Shown here one piece after another: positions 22,828 to 36,800 of a DNA stretch of 64,000 nucleotides. The stretch covers positions 558,001 through 622,000 of the forward strand of contig JBLDXI010000009.1 of assembly GCA_047495785.1 (NCBI GenBank), read 5' to 3'. The DNA comes from Lepidodermella squamata. Lineage: Eukaryota; Gastrotricha. Under the pieces are notes generated by a model that made no database searches, was not told the DNA's origin, and worked only from the letters and a program-made list of their open reading frames with translations. The first letter of the stretch is position 1. Each line of letters begins with the position of its first letter. Position numbers and translations under genes: made by a program.

Positions 22828-22870
22828 ATGCCTGAAGATGACGTTGAGAATAACGTCGAAACGTTGCAAA
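22828..22870 (+). repeat. Retroelement-like CTGAAGA...GAAA hairpin
   Basis: CTGAAGA at 22832-22838 is followed by a perfect 6-bp stem (GACGTT, loop GAGAAT, AACGTC) and then GAAA. This resembles the hammerhead ribozyme core (CUGANGA - stem II - GAAA) seen in Penelope-like retroelements, but one extra T lies between the core and the stem. No reverse transcriptase is visible nearby. It is probably a relic of an element end. Confidence 0.35.
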
Positions 22871-24157
22871 AGAATTTAAAAGATAGAAGAATAAAAGCGC
22901 TTTCAATAAAGTTATGCCGAATTATTACCAATGAAACATAAAGCTGTTCACCTTCGAGCGAGGGGCCAAAATCGTTTGTAACAACCAATCGTTAGCTTAA
23001 TAAAGACCCCGAGCTCAAAACAAAATCAGCTGGCATGTGCTCGCTGGAGCTCGTTCGACGCTAGCTCGCCTAGGCTTGCATCGATTGCTAGCCGTTGCCG
23101 CTTTTTCCAAACAGCTTCGCTTCGCTCGATTATACAGAAAATCCGTATAGGATATCACTAATGGCAGTTTGCTCTTACGATATTTTAAAGGTTTTGTCTT
23201 TTTGCTTATTTGCTATTCTCTTTTTGACTTGGACTTAATCGTATTCGCAGTTTCCAAGTAACAAGTAACAGCGGTGAACACGCCGTGGAAAACTGCAATC
23301 CGCGACATTTGCGAATACTGTTTAGGGCCACTTTCCTAAAATCCACGCAAATACAGACCAAGATATTGTGCCCAACAATTTTTTAAAAGCCTAAGCTTCG
23401 GGGACGTGTTTCTCTTTTTATTACACATGTTGATAAAAACGTGTCCACAAAATATGGGTTTCATCAGTAATTTACGCTGTGGTCATATAGCCTGTATCAC
23501 ATTAACATACCCCGATCCGTCACAACATTTTGACTGTCACATACTAGTCATGGCCGGATTCAGAGTGAAAACAGGAATGAACAACATTACAAAATCACTA
23601 GGCCAAAAAGTGCGACAATTTACATAGAGATCATACGAGTGAGATGGATATAACAACATTTTCGAGAAGTTTCAGTTAGAAAATTTACTGGCGACCTCAG
23701 CAAACCGCCCGAGAAGTTGACGGACTGAAAGTTGAACCATGAGAGAGAGAGATCAGGCGAAGTTCAGTCAAAGAAACCGTAGCACAAAATACGGACGAAT
23801 TGGCATAGCAACATGGATTACTCATCGTTATGGTTTAGCCGAAGACATACCTCAATAAAAAGCGCTTTTGATCTACACCACTATCGGCAAATATTTCAAT
23901 TAAAGAAACTTATTAACGAAATGAAACATGACTGTTTGAGGCATCACCGGCCAATCTTGGTGCAAATAACAAAACTTGAACAAAATAATTGAGAAGGCTC
24001 GTATTTTTACATCAGGATTTATCCAAAACTTCTGACAGCTAACCCGACACTCATCACTCATTCAATCATGGAAATTCTAATAAGTTCTAAGACGTACAGA
24101 AAACTGTTCGCGATATAAAACGGCCGTTGCGGTTACCTGCACACAGTGCAAGGTCGG

Positions 24158-25343
<1,186 letters not shown>

Positions 25344-25515
25344 CAGAAATAAATTATATTATAAAACCCAGCCAGTCTAAACGGAAAATCAAAAAATATT
25401 TAAACATCAAGATGTGAACAGCAGCAACAATAGCAATATTATTTTGGCGACTAAAGCGATTGGGTTGCTGAATTTCTGAAAGATATAATCAATGATGAAA
25501 GCATCGTATAAGCAG

Positions 25516-27107
25516 TCAAGGCATGAAAAAGCGGCCAAGTGTCGGGATGGCGTCGAAAACAACTTCAATGCAAATGAGAGCGATGATCATCCATTCAAGT
25601 CGAATGTGATGCGAGTCGTTGAGGTGAGAGCGAACGAGCTCGACCAGTTCGAAGCTGTGGTTCAGCTTCTCGTTCACCAACCGCGTACGATGCGGCACGT
25701 TCAGAAACGAGCGCGTTCGCCTGAACAGTTCCTCGAGCTGCGGCCGGTCCCAGTAGAAATCGGGCGTCTGCAGCAGATCGGAAGCCAGGTTGACGCGGTG
25801 CCGGAAGGAGAGCAAGTCGCCGCAGTGGCGCAACACGTCTGAGCGAGAAACTCTCAAGCGGCGACCTCCGCGCAAATCGTCAATGACACCGTCGACAGAT
25901 TCTGCCAGTTCCGCTAGCTGACTCTCCCAAATGGCGAGGCGAACTTAATAATCCAATAAACACACAATACATATAGCTACTACTCAAAAAAACCGCAATC
26001 GATGGTAAAACGCACCGGAAAGCCGAACTGCTTCTGAAAACGCAAATTTGGTAAGAACCGACGGCTCGACGTCCGAATCAGATTCGGAAATGGCCAAGGG
26101 GGAACACGACGGGTTTAAAATAATAGTGTTATTCACGACTCGAGCGTAGCCTCCACTTAAAAAAACACAATGCAACACATGCAAAAGCGAGACGAGAAAC
26201 ATACTCAGCGACAAGGTATTCCAGGTGCTCAACTTCCGACTCAACAAGTTGCGGCGGATGCGACCCGCGTTCAAACGTTTTCAGAGTCTTAAACACGGAT
26301 GTTTGCTGTGTATCAAAAACACTGTAAATGACACGAAACGGAAGCGAAATTGCGTTAAGAGACCTCCTCTTTGCTGCAATTCCAAAATACAACAACGCCA
26401 TCCCAAAATACGACAAAATCCTTCCGGAACGCCGGTATAGTGGGAGGCGTGAGATTCGCTTGCTTAATCGAGCAGTAAATAGCGTCATTTCCAACGTCTA
26501 AAATTCGGCGAATTGACGACGGAAAAGCATAGTTTAGTGAAATTACAACCTTCTGGTAATGTGTGAACAGCGTAATCTTCCGCCAATACCGCATGCAGTT
26601 TAGACATGTTGTCGTATTGGTCAGCAGTGGCAAAACCCGAGCAAGGATAGCGAGACCGACCGAAATCTACAGTCTAGTATGAAAAGCTCATTACTACGGA
26701 ATGCCGACTGTTTAATTGAAAATTACCTTCCTATTGATAAGCTTCGATTTTCGAGACCCTTTAGCCCGATTAGGATTAGTGGTCGGAGGGTTGGTGGTGG
26801 TCGATTGCAGCATATCAGTTATTAATGTCTCATTGCTTGGTTCAGTTTTGAAATCTGGTTTGGCGACACCGGCAAGAGTTTGCTTCAGTTCTGAATCGGC
26901 ATTGGCTGGTTTCTCAACTTTTATTGCCACCTCAGTTGCAAGACTCCGCTTGAACGCAAGAGTGCCCCTGAACCGGGCATCAACACCCCGAAGTTCAGCC
27001 GTTGCGAGTAAAAACGGCACGCGAGCCACCGGCACAGCAGTGTGAAGCCTTGCATAGGCACAGCTGTTGACTAGGAAAGTACGGGCTAGCCGTACGGCTA
27101 CGTTCAT
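25516..27107 (-). CDS. RMND1: RMND1, DUF155 mitochondrial translation factor
   Basis: The first exon, 26727-27107, encodes an Arg/Ala-rich, low-acid N-terminus starting MNVAVRLARTFLV, a good mitochondrial targeting signal. After a CATACTAG acceptor, exon 2 reads GFATADQYDNMSKL, matching human AFATADEYHLGNL. Later exons give FVVFWDGVVVFWN (human FFFREGAAVFWN), EVEHLEYLVAE and TKFAFSEAVRLS. The last exon carries LLSFRHRVNLASDLLQTPDF, YWDRPQLEELF and the hydrophobic end RLEWMIIALICIEVVFD. The vertebrate protein sits in the inner mitochondrial membrane and supports mitoribosome assembly or anchoring. Six exons are evident, separated by introns of about 50-60 nt; exact internal boundaries in 25880-26540 were not all fixed. 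Confidence 0.9.
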
Positions 27108-28080
27108 CAGTTTAGTAATATCCTAGACGGAAAAAAATCAGCAGTCTTTAATAAAAGTGTGAGGTGTTTTATCATTTCAATAAAACGGTTACATTCAAGA
27201 AATCACAACAGCTATTCGTGAAAATGAGCGCATTTTTCCGGTAAAAAAAAAGTACAAATAATGAGTAATTATTGCATTTTAAAATTATCGCAGGAAGGCA
27301 GGGAGTTGTTACCCTGGTGGAATGGTTAATGATTTTTAATGATTTCGTAATTGATGGCAACTGAGGATTGGCAAACTCACATTATCGTGAATGCACGGCG
27401 CGCTTTGGCAAAGCCAGATCAACGCCGCTGTCATTTCCCATTTGTAATAATCCTCATTTGTAATAATCAGCCAGTACTCGGGTGCTTAGCATATACACCT
27501 TTCGGCTGAGCTAGCGCTCTAGCTTGTACTATGATGAAACGCGCTCCGAGGAAAAAATCGATCAAATTTGCTTTTTCACGCGCATTTCAGACATTAGTCA
27601 AGTCGAGCTGTCGATTAAAATCGCAACAAACATAAAGACGTGCATAGCCCGGCGTTTTACTAGTGCTCACGATTCGATCTGCATTAAACCTTATTAAACG
27701 TCGACAAAAACAATTAGGAGCACGCACACACACACAAATTATAAACAGCGCTACAAGTGTTGTTGTACCGTGCATTAATACATCTCTGTAAGCACGCATG
27801 TGAACGTATCGAATCGAATTTGTCGGCCGGGTTGAGGACCGGCGTGAAATAGAGCACATTATCGACATAATCGCGACAAGGAAATCACTTTGAGCGCGCG
27901 AAATTAATTGGCTTCGCTCTAATAATTAATGTAGAGAAGCGGAAAGCACTCATAAGACGAGAGCTGGCGTACCCTGGTAGCTATCGCTTCACAGTAGGCT
28001 AAAAATGCGATCGCTAATAAAACAGAGATCATGTGAGCGCAGATCAATTGAGCAACAACGTAAACTTTTGAGCAAAAAAA
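27108..28080. other. Intergenic, no feature seen
   Basis: Upstream of RMND1 and downstream of LRRC45. It contains a short CACACACA run near 27725 and no coding signal. Confidence 0.5.
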
Positions 28081-30211
28081 TCAATCAGCAGGCTCGTCAG
28101 CTAGAGCCAAGCACTCTTGAAGAGGATTGTGCAGCTGCCTGGCTACGTTTTGAGCGGCATGTAGTGCGCTGTACAACTTTTCAAGCTTCTTTCGAGAGGA
28201 ATTACATTCAGTTCGCAAACGCTCCACTTCGCGCTCAAGTTCCCGAGTGCGCTCAGTGGATTTTTTCTCGGAGTCACATGCGTTTTCAGCCTTCAATCGT
28301 AAGGCTTCGAATTCAGCCGAGTAGTTTTTGCTCTCTTTCGTAGCTTTTTCAGCACGCTGCTTCGCGTGTTCAGCTTCTTCCCGGGCGATGTCCAAGTCGT
28401 GTTGTGACGTCGACAGCAATTGAGACAGCTCGCGGACACTTCGCTGAAGTCGCGTGATTTCATCAGTAGCATCCCGCAGCGCAGACGAATGCTGCCGTTC
28501 GGCATTCGCGCGATCGTTGTCAGAACTAGAAATAGCATCTCGCCAACGCTTCTCCAACATATCTAATCGTTCTTGATATGCAACTCGCTCACGAACAAGT
28601 GCCATTTCAGTACCACTCTTCGCGTTGGCCAACTCGACCTCGGCGGCAGCTTTCTCCGCCGCCAACCTCGCAACTCGGTCCTCTAATTCGGTTCGCTGTT
28701 TTCTCGCGTCTTCCAAAGCAAACTTCAAGCGGTCAACCTCCCTTTCCGAGTCATAAGATTTCTGTTCCATCTGCGTCTTCTCAGCCTGCCAGCGCCGTTC
28801 GAGGTCGCTTGAGACTGAGGCTAATTTTGCCTCGGCTTTTGCAGCTCTACTGCTTGATTCCCGGGCAGATTGAACTGCACTACCCAACTGGGATTGCAAA
28901 TCAGCTGCACGGTGTCGCTCAAGAGCTACTTCGCTCTCCAATGTAGAAACTCGACTAGTCATCATTACAACTTGGCCTCGCGCGTCAGTCAATTCGCTAG
29001 CAACCAAGGTTAACTGTTCACCCCATTTTTCCTCGAGGAGCCGTATTTCTGCGTCCTTCTTCTTCAGAGCTTCCCCAAGAAGTCTCACTTTTTCGTCGGC
29101 TATCGAAGAAGCGGAATCAACATGCTGTTTAATGGCTTTCAGCGCCCTCGCCTCCCTATCAATTGCTCGCTGGCGTTCCGAAGTCAGCGAAATCCAACCC
29201 TGTAACAATTCACGAGTCAACAAACATTTAGTTAAAAGAAATGATAGACGCTCTACCTGAATTATATCAACCACTTCGCTGGGAAGGTTACATCCATCGA
29301 GGCGGTAGACAGTCAAGTTTGAAGAGTGTCCACTTAATCTGGGAATCGTTTTCATAAGGGCTTGGCCGCCTTTCACGCCTATCGCGGCGTTCCATCGAAT
29401 GTCAAGATTGCGAAGTGAACAGTTCTCCGCTAAAGCTTCGCCCAATCGAGCTGCTCCTTCCGCGTCCATGCAATTACTACGAAGGTCCAGCAACTGCAGA
29501 CTTCGATTGATTAAAAGACCAGCGCATAACCGGGCGAAAAGCGTTCCATTAACACCGAGTTCGTTCCAACACAACGTCAACCTTGAAAAAACTGTTAGAA
29601 ACTAGCGTATCATAGACAAAGAAATCACCTACTCCGTCAGCGTTGCGTTTTCGTGTAAGAAAGAGCCGATCGAATCACAACAATTCGAAGTCAAGACATT
29701 GCCTTTCAAGTTCAGTTTCTTAAGCGAAGGGTGAAATTTGATACTGTTGAATATTGTACTGGCACCTGATGAACATTGGAAAATAAGACTACAAATTTTC
29801 TAAAATTAAACAAATTACTGCAGTCGCCTAATGAACAGTCAGATAGATTTAGTTCAGTGATGTTTCCTGATAGTGAAAAGTCGAACAAAAACGCTCTCAA
29901 AGTCAGCGAGTCGTCTTGGCTGATGTTGAAGCCAGATAAGTCGAGTACATTTTCAGCGGAGTACTTGCAGCTGAAAAGACAGGCTAATATAAATTACATT
30001 TCCGCTCATTAACGAGTAGCACTTACCCATCCAACTTAGACTGAAGGTAAGAAGAGCCGAGGGAAAAAGACACGCTTTCCAGTGTGCGTTTACTTATAGG
30101 ATCAGCAGCCATTAACACCCAATTATATATTGTATTGCTTTGAAAACAGGTTTGGAGGCCGCGACGGACAAACTTGGAATTTAATAGCTTATGAACTTCT
30201 CCCAAATTTCT
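28081..30211 (-). CDS. LRRC45: LRRC45-like centrosomal protein
   Basis: The N-terminal half has leucine-rich repeats of the ribonuclease-inhibitor type: NITELNLSDCSLGD, LKKLNLKGNVL, LCWNELGVNGTLFARL, LQLLDLRSNCMDAEGAARLG and LRNLDIRWNAAIGVKGGQAL. The last aligns with human LDLRWNNVGLLGGRAL and is followed by the same LDGCNLPSEVVDII-type end. The remaining 370 residues (28081-29198) are a continuous coiled coil rich in Glu, Arg and Ala. In vertebrates LRRC45 is a centrosome linker and ciliogenesis protein. Exons are 28081-29198 (coiled coil), about 29256-29580 plus two or three short LRR exons up to about 30211; the true start codon is uncertain. The 57-nt intron near 29199-29255 is open in frame, so retention is possible. 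CEP78 would be the alternative but fits less well. Confidence 0.8.
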
Positions 30212-30633
30212 TCATATTCCTTAAATGACTCAATAGCCTAAAAAATAACAAGTCAATTATACAATATAATAAGTTCATTTCGGTCCGATGTTGCATTCTA
30301 GAGGGAGCAGTTTCAGAGAAAAATATAGCTGGGATAGTTTTCATGCAAAAAATCAATTTAGTAGCGATTGCACATTAAACCGGGCTCCTTGCTGTCCCCG
30401 GCTGATCTTCATGTATTTAAAAAAGTTTTCTGTTGAGTCTTACGTAAAAAAGCATCCAGTATAAGAAATTAGCACTATCATCTCAGAGCGTCAACTTGAT
30501 GTGAAGAGCAGCTCAACAGTTTTAAGACGAAGAACTACGAAATAAGCGTCAAAGTGGATTTATCCACGCGAAGAAATTCAGGTACATTTACATTCAAACA
30601 AAATGAAGTCACAAACAAAACGAGCATCCATCA
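30212..30633. other. Intergenic, nothing seen
   Basis: A/T-rich spacer between the LRRC45 start and the ANKRD13 stop, with no coding or RNA signal. Confidence 0.5.
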
Positions 30634-32846
30634 TTACTTATCCTGTAAGGACAATTCTAGGGCCTTAGCCAGATCAGCTTCTTCTTGAGCCAATCGATCA
30701 GCCTCACTGGAATGGATGTCACGCATTGAAGCAACCAACGCAGCGTGGAGTACGCGCTCGTCATCTTCTATCGGCATTGATGTATTTGTCGGAGACCCGC
30801 TGCCGTTTGCCTCCTGTAAGCTCATGGCAAGGGCAATTTGCATTTGCGACTCTTCATCAGCCTCAAAAACAGCTGAGTTATTGGGCATACCTCCACGAGT
30901 CGTTGTTTGATTGGAAGATAGGGATGACACTAGTCGCTCACTGAACACGCTATTGCTTCCACTTTGATGGCTTTCAATCGTCGCCTCGACAGTGTTTGAA
31001 AGAAAATCACCATTACCCCTTGTAACGTCCTGAACACGCACATAACCAGGTGGAACTTCGAAAACAGTTTCGTCTACGGCGCAGAATGTTGTCTCATACG
31101 CTGGCCTATTAGGCTGTTCACGATTTCTTGGATTCTCTGGAGGTGTTACGTCTTTAAAAGTGTGGACGCCTTCAACAGGTGTTGTTGTCGCATGTACATT
31201 TTGCTGAAGAACAGTTGCAGTGAGAACATAGTAGAGTGGCATTTCAATTTTCACGGGGAATCCAGCAGGCAAATGAACAGTGATAAATTCTCGCAGCTTC
31301 TTCACATGGGAATGCCTTTGAGCTAATAAATCAATTATCGGCAATATTTGGTCTTGCAAGCTGAGGGGAAACTTGTCGCTCATCCAAAGGGTGGCATGAA
31401 ACTTCTGAACCTTAGTAGTCACCTCTTTCGGCCTCCCAATGTGACGCTTTTCCAAAGAAAATGATGCGTTAAAATACTGGTCCTCGGTAACATCCCCAAG
31501 GTCATCTTTGGACTCTTCGACTTGAACGCTTTGTTTAACAGCTGCGGACAGCAATGACGCAAGCCTTCCATGCTCTTCCGATTCAACTTGAGGGCTTTTG
31601 CTTGATGAATGCTTTTTGTCGCCTTTGGAAAGATGCTCCGTGCGCTTTTGGCTCACCAGCTTTACGTCACTTGCAGTATATACGTTGCACTGATAGCCAC
31701 CGACATCTTCACATTTATCTATCGAGTTTCCAAACGACATTAACGATCCTAAGAAACCGGCACCCGTTTTAGCTCTTTCGAATGAAATGGCATCGACGTC
31801 AATAAAGGAAGACACAACAGGGTTAGTCAATCGCCAGGCGATTTCCTCAGCGGGGACCACCAGAGAAGACGGGGATGTTGGAGGTTTCTGCAACAATAAA
31901 TTAAAGCCACGTCCGACAAAATATTAAACTTGAACATACATGAATCTCGATTTTGGACATGCTGTATTGGCGAGTATCATGATTTACTTCCAATACTTCG
32001 GCGCAATTAGAAGCCAATCGAAAAATTAGCGAAAGTCTTCATATACGACAAAAATGCTGTGAATTAATAAAGCAATTATTTAGCAGACAAAATTACCTTC
32101 CACGTTTCCATTTCCTATTTTCGAACCCAAGAAGAGTGGTGTCTACCCTCACAGCATTTGCAGATTTCCAAATCTTGTAACTAAATCAGCCATATTATCA
32201 TAGCTAGACGTTTCAGCATACGTTAACTCACGTGTCACTGGGTAATAAATTAGAGACGAAGGGAACCCAAGACGAGAAAGACCATGCCATTTCAACATAG
32301 AAGTCCTGAATCAATTAAAAATATCACTCCAATAAGCATGCTGTAGACTCGTGCGCAAGAGAGACAAACCGGTGAGCCTCGCAGCTTTGAAAGCACTTTT
32401 GGAACGGTGTCGTTAGCAATTTGAAGCAGCTGATAATGCTTGTATTGAAGTACCAGCTTAAGCAAATCTGGGTCAGCACTGGCTGTAGCCTCATCGGTAG
32501 CTAACAGAAATGATACTTGACATAACGATGGGACGTGCGAAAAGCCAAAACATACCAGACCAGTATTGCTTATCGACTGCCATGCAATTAGCGCCGTGAG
32601 CCAACAGCACTTTTACGCATTCCATTCGGCGCAAAGCCACAGCTAAGAGTAATGGTGTTCTACCACGAGGGTCTGCTTTCTCCAGAAACTCCTATGAGCA
32701 CTTAGATAGAAACATTTCGCTTAACTTTAACTGAAGTGGCATACCTTAGCATCCTTGCCAGCAGAAAAGAAGTTGGACAAGCCTCGAGCGTCATTATTCC
32801 ATACCATGCGATGAATGAGGAAATCATCAGCTGAACTGGTAGCCAT
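30634..32846 (-). CDS. ANKRD13: ANKRD13 family ubiquitin-binding protein
   Basis: ATG at 32846 starts MATSSADDFLIHRMVWNND. Exon 32745-32846 and the next (GRTPLLLAVALRRMECVKVLL) encode N-terminal ankyrin repeats. Short exons at about 32000-32640 continue through LLKLVLQYKHYQ. The long last exon, 30634 to about 31888, has the ANKRD13 core (FHATLWMSDKFPLSLQDQ, LREFITVHLPAGFPVKIEMP). It ends with three ubiquitin-interacting motifs: EESQMQIALAMSLQEA, DERVLHAALVASMRD and EADLAKALELSLQDK. The vertebrate proteins bind Lys63-linked ubiquitin on receptors such as EGFR and steer their endocytosis. The family usually has four UIMs; I see three. Boundaries of the middle exons are approximate. Confidence 0.92.
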
Positions 32847-33859
32847 TAATGTGTTAATAAATCTTCGCATATAATGTAAAGAATTACTCAAGTTTCAATT
32901 ACATGTTGAGATTGCACGCGTAACTCTTTGTACGTACGCATGTTGCAAAAAAGCTCACATAAAGAATAAAGAGCCAACTTTTAAGTGAATCTGAAACTGT
33001 CGGACCAGCCATCCACGGCTCAATCCTGACTCCAACCCCATTCTTAACCGTAACAAACCGTAACCTAACAAATCAGAGTGATTTCAAACCTTGAAGAATA
33101 TAATGCATCCAGCCTCCAATCGATAATACACAGATCCGCTCAGTTCCCTTTCGACATGATTCACCAGCAATGTAACAACTGAATAGCATGCGATGGTAAT
33201 TTCGAGACTAAATAGGCTAGAAATGCTATTTTTCTTCAAGCAGAGCGCCATTAACGCCCCAGGTCATATACCATGGCTATGCCTGATGACACTGTCAGCA
33301 AAGAATATGACATAACACAAGAATAAAGTTTGGAGCCAACAAGACAAAGCTACATTTCCGTCGCTAAGGAGGTTAAAACGCTCTCATGTTAGTAACAAAA
33401 CATCATATATATATACGTAAAATGATTTTTTAATAATAAATAAATTCAAGTATTGCATAAACAGCAAATAACTTTTTTATTTGGCGCTAAAAATTCAAAT
33501 TTTCGGAAGTGATCGATTGCGGGAAAACCTCATCCGGTTCAGGTACTGAATGCACTGCATGAGGCTGCTGCTTGATTGCAGCATCATGAGCTATGTTATT
33601 GTCATTTTTCAAGTTTATTGACCGAAAGTTTATTGATTCAGCCTTTGTCTGAATCGACGTTATTTTTAAGATGGCATGACCGCTCTCCATTCTTGATTCT
33701 TTCCTGATGTTTCAGTGGATATTTAAACTTTTACTAGGCTGTGCCGATTATTACATACTTCTTTTGAAATGGTGAATTTGGGTTGACTTATTTCATATTT
33801 CATCGTCTAGGTGAGAAAATTTATGTTTTCGTAACAGTGAGATGTCGTAGGATTCAGTA
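32847..33859. other. Divergent promoter region of ANKRD13 and TMEM132
   Basis: About 1 kb between two divergent starts. A 67-codon minus-strand ORF at 33487-33690 has no family match and is not called. Confidence 0.45.
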
Positions 33860-36800
33860 ATGCACAAGAGAATCTGGAGAATTCTGGAAATTCTGTCATT
33901 CATATGTTGCGCTTCATCTCAAAGATTCCAACTGCGTCTTGATGGGGCCGTTGATGGAACATTTGTTAGTCATATGCGATCCTTGAAGTTGACTGGAGAA
34001 AGTGTTATCAAATCACCTTGGCGACACGTCCGTTCCTTGTTTGTTGATCGTGTGGGTCTCAGTAGTACTCTCACGGTCGATTATGAAATGCTTACTGACA
34101 CGATTAGTTTGGCGAATGCATTATCGCATCTACTTGAAGCAGATGATGCATACGATTATGGATTAACCGCGCACTTGTTCACCTCTGCATCAACTGTTAC
34201 GAGTGCTGATCCGTCCAATGTCGACGTCCATGTTTTGCTACATGCTGCTAGCGATGCTCCTGCCTTACTATCAGCTAATGCCACAGAAATATGCATAACA
34301 GTCGCTTTCAAGTCCGACACATTGCAGAGCCACAGTGTCTGCACACTATCATTACCCTATGACACGGTTTGCATTGTTGGAAGGTCACTAGATCGACGTT
34401 GGTTCATAGGCAACAAGCCCGTCAATGTCTCGTTTAGTTTGCGAGCTGTAACTTCTTCAAGCTTCTGCTCTGTTAATTATCAAGATCCAATGGAATCGAC
34501 TCGGATGTGGCATCAAATAGATCGAGTGGCTGCTCCTACTCTCCATAGTTCTGCGGCCCTTACTTATGCAGTGCTTGACCACCACACAGTGGAATTATCT
34601 AGTTCCGAGGTTGGAAGGGGCCGGCCACAAGTGAGCATATTACTACCACCTAAAGATGCGCACTTCAGAGCTGGCGATTTGTTGCGGGTACCAGTCCAAT
34701 TGAATCCTGGCAATAGCTTGGCATCCCTTCTAATAAGGTAGCTTTAATGCCGAAAACTTTATTTTCTCAATGAGTTTAATTTTAGAGTCAACGCATCGCC
34801 GTCGCTGCAACTAAGCGAGATGCGATTGCTTCACCCAGACTGGCGTTTATCAATAATTTCCGACAGTAATAATCGTGTCGCTGTGATTCGAGCCACCGCC
34901 GATCCTTCGTTAGTTGTTACAGCTCTTTTATTTTATCACTCTTATCATCCGCTGTTAAAAGTGGTGCGCAGTTTTACCTCCAGTTTGTTCTATGACTTTT
35001 AATGGATCGTTAGTTTATCGGTTTCATTATTTAGGTGGCAAGTAACTTGAACGATCATATTCATTTCATTCCGTTTCACTTGCGTGATTATTAGGTATAT
35101 TAGCAATATGTATCTTGCGCTATTCGGCTCCCTTTCTTTTCCGGCTATCAGTTTCTGCAAGAGTAGCGATAAATATTTATTTTATGGCAAGTCAGCAGAT
35201 TTATCGAATCTGTTGCAGAAAACCAAAACAGGCTGTGAGTTGCCTAACCAGCGCGTACTATGAATGAAACTCAACCTCCGATATGTAATCTTCGCGTTCA
35301 TGCAACTATTTGGACGCTTAGCAGCTGGCGTACATTGAGTTGAACATAGACAGTCCGTAATATGTTTTTTTTTGGCGGCCTATTATTCTGCGCTAAATGT
35401 AAACATGAACGTGCTTTGCGCACTATTAGCGTCAGGATGAACATCACCACAGGGATTCCAGGCACGTGTTAAATTATTGTCATTATTGCCCGTCCTGAAA
35501 TTGTTGCCGAAGATGAGAATAGCATAAAAGATTGCACAGCTGGTGACACAATCGAGCGTTTTAGCGATACAGAAATACGATTTATTGTTTACAAATCAGT
35601 TGAGCATCCACATACATTACCTGTATTAGTTGTTTTGTTTTTGCTTTCGCGCGGGCTGCTCCATTTGTCTAATTTGTTTCCTCAGCGCGACATTGCCATT
35701 ATTGTAATATGTGTACTTTGTACCCTGAATGAATACGCGCAAGAAATTCACCCACTTGAATATGTGCGAATCTACTGAGCCGATATTTTCGCTTGATGTT
35801 ATTTGGCGTGCCTCCTTACCGCCCACAGGCTTTTTTTTAGCAATTTCTAATGATAGACACAACAAGACATTGAGAAGAGCGCTCTTTTCCTGGGCGATCG
35901 CTTTCAGTTCGTTCGGCTTTCTTTGGATTTGCAAATGGCAGTTTGACAATATCGATTCTCATTCGCGCGTATCGAAGTAGCGCGCTGGACCGCAAAACTA
36001 ATAATTTGCCTAACGTACACAATGCGAACCAATATATAGTCAATCGTGTGTTTGATTATTTGCCAAGCAAGGGATCTTGGTCCCTATCGGCTGTTAAATT
36101 ATGTCGTTTCCGAGCCGCGCCGCATATATATCGCCTCGTATTTATGTAAAGATCGCAGGCAATATTGCGACCGCAGAAATGTATGTAGCAACTGCTGCTG
36201 CTGCTGCTACTGGCCAGTATATTGCATACTTGTAGTATTATCGAGTTTTGGCTTGTGTTCTTTGCTGCCGGCGAGGTCTTTATGTTTGGCTTAGCTGCGT
36301 CGCGCCGATACTAGTAGTTGGTGCGATTTCGCTGCAAAACATTTTCGCAACTAGCGCGTATTTTCATTTGATTTTTCTATGGATCGGTTTGCCGCCCGTA
36401 TATATTAGGCCCTTCCTCTCGCCACATACAGCTGACGATGTAATGATCTATGCCTCACAGCAGTGCCAAATTAATTTCACAGGGTACTCTTGCAAGACTG
36501 TAGCGGCGGGCGGTCACTATGTGGCCATAGCAGCGGACAGTAAGCAAAAATAACGCGTAAAAGAGAAGAGACGTCGTCGATATATATGCGAATGTTTGCC
36601 GATTGTTGCCGCTTTTTTGTGTATGTGTCATAATCCTGCGAAGCGGCGGCAGCGGCGGCGTGGTCACTGCTCGATGCAAAATATGTATGCATAGCCACAA
36701 CAAATTAAGATGGGAAAATAGTGGCGTGCGCGATTTGATCGGAAATGAAACAAAAGGCGGCGGTGGTAGGGTGTGAGAAAAAGCTTCGTGTTCTTAATTC

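Larger units (their letters stand above)
19083..24157. other. Five-kilobase non-coding region
   Basis: No supportable exon was found on either strand. It contains a (TA)n microsatellite near 20054-20080, CA/CATG-rich DNA at 19840-19960, and the hairpin at 22828-22870. It separates the syntaxin cluster from the kinase gene and may hold syntaxin promoter elements on its left side. Confidence 0.55.

Noticed and set aside
33487-33690. 67-codon minus-strand ORF between ANKRD13 and TMEM132
   Set aside because: No splice partners, no motif, and a length expected by chance in this DNA.
36192-36208. (CTG)n run as a coding poly-Leu or poly-Ala tract
   Set aside because: It lies in the long TMEM132 intron without coding character on either side.
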